In this document: positions 57,591 through 64,000 of the stretch, piece after piece
How positions within the stretch are numbered: the stretch's first letter is position 1
Layout of the letters: each line of letters starts with the position of its first letter
From: Halohasta litchfieldiae
GTDB lineage: Archaea; Halobacteriota; Halobacteria; Halobacteriales; Haloferacaceae
Direction of reading: 5' to 3'
Assembly (NCBI RefSeq): GCF_002788215.1
Contig: NZ_CP024845.1
Coordinates: forward strand, 1,178,001-1,242,000
DNA: 64,000 bases
Translations under genes and position numbers: made by a program
The notes under the pieces: generated by a model
What the model was told of the DNA's origin: nothing
Seen by the model: the letters and a program-made list of their open reading frames with translations, nothing else
The model's database searches: none

Positions 57591-58520
57591 ATGGCTACAA
57601 CGAGTGAGACATCGGTTTCCTTCGAGGAGAGCGATACCCGACACGATGAGATGCACAGTACGATCGAACAATGGGTTGATGAGCTCGTCGACCACGTCGA
57701 TGATGCACAGGAAAGCAAAGAGTTTCAGGAGTGGCTCGATGTCCAGAGTCGCTTCCATGACTACTCGCATCGAAATACCCTGCTCATCAAGCTCCAGTGT
57801 CCCGAGGCAACAAGGGTTGCAGGCTACCATACCTGGCGAACCGACTTCGACCGGCATGTCCAGAAGGGCGAGCAGGCAATCTGGATCTGGGCTCCGATCA
57901 TCGCCAAGCGCTGTCCCAAGTGCAAGAATGCACCCAGCTATCACGACCAAGTCGACTGTGAGTACGACGAGACACCTCCAAGAGAGTGGTCGAAAGGGCT
58001 AGTGGGGTTCAGACCTACAACCGTCTTCGATGTCTCTCAGACGGAGGGTGAGCTCCTTCCCGAGTTGGAGACTGCGGCCACTGGGAGTGCTGGTGATCTC
58101 GTGGTGAAGCTCACGGGGGTGGCTGAAGACCTCGGTGTGACCGTTCGCATTGTTGAGGGAGAGGAGTGGGAGTACGGAGAGGCGATGGGTGTCTGCAAGT
58201 ACCGATGTATCCATTCGTTTCACCCCGTTATTGAAGCAAAAGCTCGTGCGAATCAGGCCGATCTCGCCGTGACGTTGATTCATGAGTATGCCCATGCACT
58301 GTTGCACTTCGGTGTCGACAGTGAACCCGAGCGGGCAAAACGTGAGGTCGAAGCCGAGGCCGTTGCGTACATCGTCGGTCGATTTTTTGACTTGGATACG
58401 AGTGGGTCTGCGTTCTACTTAGCGGCGTGGGAAAACGAGGATTCGGAGGTGATCCAGGACCGTCTCGGTCGGATTAGTTCGACTGCTCAGAAGATCATCG
58501 AGGCAGTTTCAAAAATATAG
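57591..58520 (+). CDS. ArdC-like antirestriction protein with metallopeptidase domain
   Basis: 309 residues from ATG 57591 (GTG 9 bases upstream possible). The N-terminal ArdC-like single-stranded-DNA-binding domain (YSHRNTLLIKLQCPEATRVA, GYHTWRTDFDRHVQKGEQAI, WIWAPI) has a Cys-rich insert (CPKCKNAPSYHDQVDCEY). The C-terminal M78/ImmA-type zinc peptidase has TLIHEYAHALLHF near residue 231 and a third-ligand Glu in VEAEAVAYIVG. ArdC proteins on bacterial conjugative plasmids protect incoming DNA from restriction. Its presence supports conjugative entry for this element. Confidence 0.85.
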   Translation: MATTSETSVSFEESDTRHDEMHSTIEQWVDELVDHVDDAQESKEFQEWLDVQSRFHDYSHRNTLLIKLQCPEATRVAGYHTWRTDFDRHVQKGEQAIWIWAPIIAKRCPKCKNAPSYHDQVDCEYDETPPREWSKGLVGFRPTTVFDVSQTEGELLPELETAATGSAGDLVVKLTGVAEDLGVTVRIVEGEEWEYGEAMGVCKYRCIHSFHPVIEAKARANQADLAVTLIHEYAHALLHFGVDSEPERAKREVEAEAVAYIVGRFFDLDTSGSAFYLAAWENEDSEVIQDRLGRISSTAQKIIEAVSKI

Positions 58521-58716
58521 AACTACATATACTCAATTAGGTATCCTGCTTCAGTTCGTTAGAATATATTGTACGTCAACTGCAGCCATCAAATGTACCG
58601 CTAGTCGGCATTTCTAAAAATAACCCATCTAAGCCAATTTGAATTGTCACTAAATGTCGATCCCGCTATTCGCAAACGTACTAGAGCGAATCAGCTGCTA
58701 CGGCTAGCCCTGAAAC
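58521..58716. other. AT-rich spacer between convergent ArdC-like and TBP genes
   Basis: No gene or clear hairpin seen. Convergent stops on either side make this a shared termination region. Confidence 0.4.
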
Positions 58717-59277
58717 TTAGCCCAGTAGACCGAGATCATCGATTTTCTCAACAATATTCTCTACAGCAGCAGTCGCATCCTCAGCAAATTTACCACCCGT
58801 AATTACGATTTTACCGCTCCCAAAGAGGAGGATGACGACCCCTGGATCTTCCATTCGGTAGACGAGTCCAGGAAACTGTTCGGGTTCATACTCAACATCC
58901 TCCAACCCAAGCCCGATCGCGAGTGCATTCAAATTAAGATCATAACCGAGGTCTGCACTCGAAACAATGTTTTGGACGGTGATCTCTGGAGAGTCAGTGA
59001 CTGGGATACCTAACTCACGAAGCTTCTCAAAAATTATCTCGAGGGCCTCGTGGACATCATCAACACTTGCAGCGCCGGTACAGACGATTTTCCCGGAGCG
59101 AAAAATCAGTGCTGCAGCTTTTGGATCTTGTGTCCGATCAACGAGTCCAGGAAAGTTGTCTGGGTTGAATTCGGCACCGGGAATATCGTCGACAAGTGTT
59201 TCGAGATCAAGTTCCTGATCGATTCCAGTTGATGCAACAACGTTCTGAATTTCAATTGTCTCTGTAGGTGCGGTCAT
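58717..59277 (-). CDS. TATA-box-binding protein, accessory copy
   Basis: 186 residues, the standard TBP saddle with two repeats: IEIQNVVASTGIDQELDLET and NFPGLVDRTQDPKAAALIFR then SGKIVCTGAASVDDVHEALE; and ITVQNIVSSADLGYDLNLNA, QFPGLVYRMEDPGVVILLFG and SGKIVITGGKFAEDATAAVE. Intercalating residues are partly changed (for example ALIFRSG, ILLFGSG), so promoter preference may differ from the chromosomal TBP. With the TFB at 53735 it could make an element-specific initiation pair. Confidence 0.95.
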   Translation of the reverse strand: MTAPTETIEIQNVVASTGIDQELDLETLVDDIPGAEFNPDNFPGLVDRTQDPKAAALIFRSGKIVCTGAASVDDVHEALEIIFEKLRELGIPVTDSPEITVQNIVSSADLGYDLNLNALAIGLGLEDVEYEPEQFPGLVYRMEDPGVVILLFGSGKIVITGGKFAEDATAAVENIVEKIDDLGLLG

Positions 59278-59285
59278 AAATTAAT

Positions 59286-59317
59286 GTAACCTAGTTACGG
59301 ATATGGTATTATAAAGG
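59286..59317 (-). promoter_or_regulatory. TBP gene promoter with dyad
   Basis: Minus-strand TATA (TTTATAATA, plus strand 59308-59316) lies about 30-35 bp upstream of the start. GTAAC-CTA-GTTAC (59286-59298) is a dyad between the box and the ATG. Possible autoregulation. Confidence 0.5.
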
Positions 59318-59451
59318 GAGGACAAAATCAGTCGACCTCGGTTGGATTAATTGGATTCTCACTCTTAGGAAGTTAGCGTACCTTGATCTGGAGGAGGACA
59401 CTAATTTAGTCGTGATTAAGGAGTCTGTCGATATGCTTTGTATATTCGAGA

Positions 59452-60660
59452 TTATTTTTCGCCCAGCGCATACACATCACCAGCCTGGGTGGCAACGATC
59501 ACGATGCCATTAGTGATCGCTGGCGCTCTCTGGATGCCTCCGAGACCGAAGTCACTGAAAGATCGATTACGGGTCTCAAAGGACCACCACTCTGTGCCAT
59601 CAGTCAGAGAAAGTGCCCGCAATATCCGTCTATCGCCGAAATACACACCATCTCCAGCAATTACCGGTTCAGTAGCCCTTGTACTCGTGTCGACAGTCCA
59701 GTCTCTGTTTCCCGCAGTGTCGACCGCGATAAGTCCCTCAACGGTCGGGATGATAATACGATTTTCAGCGATAGCGACTGAACGACGGACAGAGCCCGGG
59801 AGATCGATACTCCACTCTTTAGATCCATCTTGTAGGTCCAGCGAGTACAGCGTTCCGGCCTGCGTACCGACCACAACACGATTGTCCGCAATAGTAGGTG
59901 CCGCTGTCGTCTCACCATCGGTATCGAACTGCCAGAGTCGTTCGCCCGAAACGGCGTCGTAGCTGACGACCTGAGGGGTTCCCGCTCCGTAGACGACTGT
60001 CTCACCGGTCACCGCTGGCGTCGAAGCGTACTCACCAAGGGTGTGACGCCATCGCTCAGTACCGTCGTGATCGAACGCCGCCACAGATGTGGTCCCGAGG
60101 CCCCCACCAACCAAGACACCGTCTTCGGTCACAGCTGGTGAGCTGTTTATGTCGGCATCTGTGAGGGCTCGCCATGTGATATCACCGCTGTCGGCGTCGA
60201 CTGCCGCCAGTCCCCGGTCTTCGTTCTCCCCGCCGTTCCAAACTGTGACGTAAACCGTCCCGTCGTACACTGCTGGTGTCGAAGAACCGTCGTGGCCGAC
60301 ATCAGTGATCCATTGGCGCTGCCCTGTCGCACGGTCAAGTTGGACGAGTTTTCCCCCGAAGGAGACATACACCCGGTCATCAACAACGACCGGTTGGGAG
60401 TGGTCGTATCGATGGGGTGTCCGACGCCAGTATGTCGTCACTCCATCCGTCGGCCCTGTTGCATCGAGATTTCCTGTATGTTCGGGAGAGCCCTGAAATT
60501 GCGGAATCACACCGCCAATATCGCCACCAATCGGAACCTCACGGTTCATGATCGGTGTCGTGGCGGGTTTGGCTCCGTCGTTTCCGCTGTCCCCGAGACA
60601 GCCCGCAATCCCAGTGAGGCTGGTGCTTGCGAGGACTCCAAGGACAGACCGTCTGTTCAT
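59452..60660 (-). CDS. Tat-exported lipoprotein with PQQ-type beta-propeller
   Basis: 402 residues. Signal NRRSVLGVLASTSLTGIAGC (twin Arg plus lipobox). The mature protein has seven to eight repeats of the PQQ-like blade, each ending near a W-x-x/G-D-I-T-W motif (TGQRQWITDVG, SGDITWRALTD, DGTERWRHTLG, SGERLWQFDTD, DGSKEWSIDLP, AGNRDWTVDTS, DGTEWWSFETR). Such propellers are surface scaffolds or bind partners; no catalytic PQQ residues are evident. One of several lipoproteins at this end of the window, and similar in fold to the one at 61826. Confidence 0.9.
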   Translation of the reverse strand: MNRRSVLGVLASTSLTGIAGCLGDSGNDGAKPATTPIMNREVPIGGDIGGVIPQFQGSPEHTGNLDATGPTDGVTTYWRRTPHRYDHSQPVVVDDRVYVSFGGKLVQLDRATGQRQWITDVGHDGSSTPAVYDGTVYVTVWNGGENEDRGLAAVDADSGDITWRALTDADINSSPAVTEDGVLVGGGLGTTSVAAFDHDGTERWRHTLGEYASTPAVTGETVVYGAGTPQVVSYDAVSGERLWQFDTDGETTAAPTIADNRVVVGTQAGTLYSLDLQDGSKEWSIDLPGSVRRSVAIAENRIIIPTVEGLIAVDTAGNRDWTVDTSTRATEPVIAGDGVYFGDRRILRALSLTDGTEWWSFETRNRSFSDFGLGGIQRAPAITNGIVIVATQAGDVYALGEK

Positions 60661-60716
60661 AGCTTCAGAAACTGTTGTACGTGGTAAATGTCTTCTGTAG
60701 GGTCATATCGCTCCAC

Positions 60717-61655
60717 TTAGTTGGTATTGATGTACAGGCCATACCGGTAGAATTCGTCGTTGTACCAGAGTTGTTTGCCATTCTCTGCTGTGTCGACCGC
60801 TCCAAGTCCGAGAAGATCAAGCAGCCTCTCAAATGCCTCAGTTATTGGAGCCTCTTCTGTGTAGGTCTCTTCGGCAATCGCCTGCTCGAGGATCTCTTGT
60901 GGTTCTGCTGGCAACGCATCTGGAGAGAGTTCCGTATCGATCCGAGAGCCGAAGACAACCTTGCGGAAGTCGCTCTGGGAGCTTGCCACCTCAACAGCAA
61001 AGGCGGTATGAGCGGTTTCTGTGAGTTGCTCCGTCGTGATGTCGACACGGTAGGCCCACGCCCCGCTATCGGTCATGGTCACGACTTGTTCATTTAATTC
61101 ACCGCTTGCGAGTCGACTCTCACGTTCGCTCGGCCACCGTAACACATACCCGTCGTCTCGAAGCAACTCTGCAGTGCCTGATTCTCCACCACTCACAGTA
61201 TATGAGTGCAGTATTTTTATGATTCGAGCACTCGGTCGGTCTAGCGTCTCAACCAGAATCGAATCATCAGGTACCTGCTCTTGTGGGACGGTCTCAACGC
61301 GAACTATCTGTCGCTCTATCTGCTGTCGACCAGTGACGACGTATTTGGTCTGATAATACGATCCCTCGTACTCTACGTAGGCGTCGGTCGGCAATGGTTC
61401 AAAGCCATACGTCGTGTGTCGTCCCTCTGGGAGAATATTCTCAAGGGCAGTTTGTGCAGGCCCGCCGAACAAGGAGCTATTATCTGGTTCGTAGAGGGCA
61501 TACTCGACAGGTGAGCTCTCAATCCGATCAATATCGAGGGTATACTCCTTAGTTGTGCCTTGAGATCCAAAATTGGTATCGTTCAGACAACCTGTGAGAG
61601 TCGTGAGAGCCACAGTCCCAGTTGCTTGGAGTGTACGTCGACGAGTGAGAGTCAT
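60717..61655 (-). CDS. Tat-exported lipoprotein of unknown function
   Basis: 312 residues from ATG 61655; the longer frame to 61784 is rejected because TRRRTLQATGTVALTTLTGC is a classical Tat lipoprotein signal that must be at the N-terminus. The mature part is beta-rich, with YVEYEGSYYQTKYVVTGRQQ and a C-terminal helical region ending QLWYNDEFYRYGLYINTN. The same kind of end (NGEWYRIQIGEWV, NNRTYIMTYG) occurs in the genes at 63225 and 63553, suggesting related domains. Confidence 0.78.
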   Translation of the reverse strand: MTLTRRRTLQATGTVALTTLTGCLNDTNFGSQGTTKEYTLDIDRIESSPVEYALYEPDNSSLFGGPAQTALENILPEGRHTTYGFEPLPTDAYVEYEGSYYQTKYVVTGRQQIERQIVRVETVPQEQVPDDSILVETLDRPSARIIKILHSYTVSGGESGTAELLRDDGYVLRWPSERESRLASGELNEQVVTMTDSGAWAYRVDITTEQLTETAHTAFAVEVASSQSDFRKVVFGSRIDTELSPDALPAEPQEILEQAIAEETYTEEAPITEAFERLLDLLGLGAVDTAENGKQLWYNDEFYRYGLYINTN

Positions 61656-61825
61656 ACCAAAACGAGCAGCGACTGCTATTTTGTTCTGTTGGAAATGTTG
61701 GGTTTTATTTTTAAAGTATGAGTCGACGTTGAAGCTGGGATATCGACCAGTCGACGCGGCGTTGAACCCGTGTTCTTGCTGCAATGTGATTGAGTACTTA
61801 CTTGTATGATGACTCGGGACAGTTT

Positions 61826-63103
61826 ATGATGAAACGGCGACAACTTTCGAAAATGGCAGCAGGGGCCACTGTCATCGGATCATCACTGCTGTCTGGATGC
61901 CTAGGTATGTTGCAGGGATCCGACGACGATTCCAACACAGACGCTCCTAGCCTATACCGAACCAAGTACGATTGGTGTGTTCCAGGAGATCTGGAAGTCG
62001 ACAGTGTGGTAGGGGATACAGTACTCGGTCGGAGAGATATTACCGAACGCAGATCGGAGACGAGGGAAGCTATCGCCCTGAGTGCTGAGACCGGATCGAT
62101 TACATGGAGCTATGAAACCGAACGAGACGTTGATCACTTTACTGCCGTCACAGTTGACGATGGAATATACCTCACCCGGAGTGGCCCCCAAGACGGCAAC
62201 GGAGTGGTTGCTCTCAATATGGACGGCACGAAGCGCTGGATCGTGAACACTGCAGTCGGTTACGAGCGTCCACGTGTAGCCAACGACACAGTCTACGTCG
62301 CCGACAGCCGGGTGTACGCATTTGATGTAGCTTCAGGAGATCTACGCTGGGAGTACAACCTACAGGGTAGTAGATTGTCGCCGACAATCGTCGACGTCAC
62401 CGACACTGTCGTTGTCGAAACGGGCTACACAGTCCTCGGACTCGATCCGACTGCGGGAACCGTGCGGTGGGAGTTCGAAACCGGCGATCAAGTGATAGGG
62501 GAAGTTCAGCTCTCGGACGGAATCAGTTACGTTATGACCAGTGATCGGATCGCTGCGAGTTCGGACGGTGCCGAGCAGTGGCGCACAGAATTCGACACTA
62601 CTACTGCACAAACAGGCGAGAGTATTGTCGGGACCACGTCTGATCGTGTGTTCGTCTTTACAAGCGGTGATGACGGAGACGCCCACCAACTCCAGGCTTT
62701 CGAGGTTGCAACCGGCGAGCGATCCTGGACCTCCGAGCCGATCCAACCGATTGTCCAACCAGATTTTGAATGGACTCCGAGGACAACTGTATACGGAGAC
62801 ATCGCCTATCTCGGTGGCGAGACGCTCCGTGCAATAGACGCGACAACTGGAGACGAACTCTGGCAGGCGTCAGTCGGCGATGGGCCGATCAAAACGCTGA
62901 CCGTCATCAATAACGGCGCTGAGGCCGATCACACCGTGTTCGTTCAAGGGGGCGAGACACAGCTCGCAACGTTCACCCCAGACGGCGAGCAGACGTGGAG
63001 CCACTCGGTCAACGCCCCTGATCGGGTCTCTGCGATAGGGGAGTACGTGTTCGTTGGGACGGACAACGAGATCTGCTCGCTGAATCGACTGGAAAAGTCG
63101 TAA
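61826..63103 (+). CDS. Tat-exported lipoprotein with PQQ-type beta-propeller
   Basis: 425 residues from MMKRRQLSKMAAG (61826 or 61829). Signal KRRQLSKMAAGATVIGSSLL then SGC lipobox. Propeller blades again carry the W-motifs: TGSITWSYETE, DGTKRWIVNTA, SGDLRWEYNLQ, AGTVRWEFETG, TGERSWTSEPI, TGDELWQASVG, DGEQTWSHSVN. It ends in NEICSLNRLEKS. It is divergent from the 60717 lipoprotein gene and distantly parallel to the one at 59452. Confidence 0.9.
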   Translation: MMKRRQLSKMAAGATVIGSSLLSGCLGMLQGSDDDSNTDAPSLYRTKYDWCVPGDLEVDSVVGDTVLGRRDITERRSETREAIALSAETGSITWSYETERDVDHFTAVTVDDGIYLTRSGPQDGNGVVALNMDGTKRWIVNTAVGYERPRVANDTVYVADSRVYAFDVASGDLRWEYNLQGSRLSPTIVDVTDTVVVETGYTVLGLDPTAGTVRWEFETGDQVIGEVQLSDGISYVMTSDRIAASSDGAEQWRTEFDTTTAQTGESIVGTTSDRVFVFTSGDDGDAHQLQAFEVATGERSWTSEPIQPIVQPDFEWTPRTTVYGDIAYLGGETLRAIDATTGDELWQASVGDGPIKTLTVINNGAEADHTVFVQGGETQLATFTPDGEQTWSHSVNAPDRVSAIGEYVFVGTDNEICSLNRLEKS

Positions 63104-63224
63104 TTCACTGTTGGTTAGGCACGGTTGTCTCTACCTTGTCGATATAATTACAGTGACTATCGCCACTTGAGTTCAGTTTAGAATTCTACTTACAGGATCT
63201 ACCCGAATGCCTCATCTGTGTTTT
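63104..63224. other. Spacer with a single TGTTGGTTA half-site
   Basis: TGTTGGTTA (63109-63117) is an isolated half-site of the TTAACCAACA family, just after a stop codon. Nothing else seen. Confidence 0.4.
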
Positions 63225-63428
63225 TCAGACGACCCATTCCCCAATCTGTATACGGTACCACTCACCATTGTACTGGACGTACTCTACTTGATCACTGGAG
63301 GTATTGGTCTCAAGCAAAGACAGTGTGGTTCTGAGTTCGTCGACTGCTGTGCGCTGGTGGGGTGGTGCAACGTTCTCATCTGAGCCACTCAGACAGATAT
63401 CTGTTTCACCACCGTTTGTTTTCGTCAT
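63225..63428 (-). CDS. Small hypothetical protein
   Basis: 67 residues. Disordered N-terminus (TKTNGGETDICLSGSDENVA), then a helix LRTTLSLLETNTSSDQVEYV and an end strand QYNGEWYRIQIGEWVV. That C-terminal aromatic motif resembles the ends of nearby lipoproteins, so it may be a soluble relative or a remnant of one. No signal peptide. Confidence 0.5.
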   Translation of the reverse strand: MTKTNGGETDICLSGSDENVAPPHQRTAVDELRTTLSLLETNTSSDQVEYVQYNGEWYRIQIGEWVV

Positions 63429-63552
63429 CTAAAGGAGTTTCGTGGCGTTCTCACTAAGTTCGGGGAGTCGAGCACCGTTCTCCTTGAGGATGTAGTCGAC
63501 AAAGTTCCAATCTTAGGAGAAAATATATACTCATAGAGATCAATTCATTTTC

Positions 63553-64000
63553 ATGAAGAGACGAACTCTCGTTGGTCTCACTGTTGGGGTCTCGACTGGA
63601 TTCAGTGGATGTCTGTCTCAGGTGCTTGGTGGCTGCCCTGGGGTCGGTGAGATTGAAGTATTTGTTGCAGGTGATGTGCCAAAAGGTGTAGACGTTCTCG
63701 ATGGAGCATCAGAGCAATTTGTTGATTCTAAATATCTTTCTCAAGCACTTTCAGAAGCCGAAGAAAATTATGAACCAGAAATGGCAGGTGTCAGTACTAG
63801 TATCAATACCTCAAATGAGACAAATCATAGCGAAGTTGATGACGGTCTTGATGATCAATCGTTTCGAGATCCTGATGCACGGGTAGCGAGAGTCTCAAGC
63901 CAAGAAATGTATTCGGACGGTACAGTGGAAGGAGTCATTGGGTTTAGGGAAGAGACGTATGTGAGATACAACAATCGCACCTACATAATGACGTATGGAG
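63553..64000 (+). CDS. Tat-type lipoprotein (partial, leaves the window)
   Basis: First 149 codons. The signal MKRRTLVGLTVGVSTGFSGC has twin Arg and a lipobox; the mature part begins with a Cys/Gly stretch and is acidic. EEYV-like strands (GFREETYVRYNNRTYIMTYG) occur at the window edge, similar to the final region of the 60717 and 63225 proteins. Codons are AT-rich relative to neighbours. The C-terminus is outside the window. Confidence 0.75.
   Translation, partial: MKRRTLVGLTVGVSTGFSGCLSQVLGGCPGVGEIEVFVAGDVPKGVDVLDGASEQFVDSKYLSQALSEAEENYEPEMAGVSTSINTSNETNHSEVDDGLDDQSFRDPDARVARVSSQEMYSDGTVEGVIGFREETYVRYNNRTYIMTYG

Noticed and set aside
1-64000. tRNA, rRNA or integrase/att site
   Set aside because: No cloverleaf, rRNA-like stretch or tyrosine/serine recombinase was recognised, so an integrated state cannot be shown from this window.

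Overview
The window is haloarchaeal DNA. Evidence: acidic Asp/Glu-rich proteins, TATA/BRE-type promoters 25-35 bp ahead of leaderless starts, Tat-lipobox lipoproteins, Orc1/Cdc6, TBP and TFB genes, and haloarchaeal insertion sequences. No tRNA, rRNA or CRISPR array was seen. It reads as a secondary replicon, or an integrated conjugative element, with a metabolic region on its left.

Layout. (1) 1-7.4 kb: a minus-strand lactate cluster: lactate permease, a D-lactate/glycolate-type flavin/Fe-S dehydrogenase, a soluble PAS chemoreceptor, and LutC/LutB-type LUD proteins. GTGTAC palindromes lie upstream of the permease. (2) 7.5-14.6 kb: an IS graveyard. It holds an IS6 remnant, an IS5-type element with an extra small gene, a 1.07-kb DDE element truncating a luciferase-like gene, a TnpB element splitting a phosphonate permease gene, and an ISH6-like remnant. 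(3) 14.6-23.8 kb: an SDR, a RecA-like pair, AbrB/PIN, wHTH/PIN-like and wHTH/TumE-like modules, a membrane-anchored Mrr-type nuclease, and a stress protein gene bracketed by IS-like ends. (4) 24.1-29.8 kb: a replication module with a derived family B polymerase, Orc1/Cdc6, and at least seven origin-recognition-box-like repeats.

(5) 29.9-43.4 kb: a type IV secretion/conjugation operon with a pilin-like protein, a surface protein, a lipoprotein, a polytopic channel protein, a PrgI/VirB3-like protein, a VirB4 ATPase, a giant VirD4-like coupling ATPase and a primase-like protein. (6) 43.5-63 kb: TA modules, small zinc-finger proteins, membrane proteins, an OB-fold protein, HEPN/MNT, a second decayed origin (Orc1/Cdc6 fragment plus a different ORB family), then SWIM, TFB, a TGT-like protein, an ArdC-like antirestriction protein, TBP and a lipoprotein group.

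The most striking signal is a repeated structured element ahead of at least seven genes between 45.1 and 57.6 kb. Each copy is a T-tract, a 4-8 bp stem that differs in sequence but stays paired, and a near-constant loop (AGGGGTG-like). The genes include TFB, SWIM, a TGT-like protein and an ArdC-like antirestriction protein. This suggests a co-expressed set, perhaps comparable to the leading region of bacterial conjugative plasmids. A second dispersed signal is TTAACCAACAA paired with its inverted copy at a constant 30-bp phase in at least five intergenic sites. Both are read directly from the sequence; their roles are inferred.
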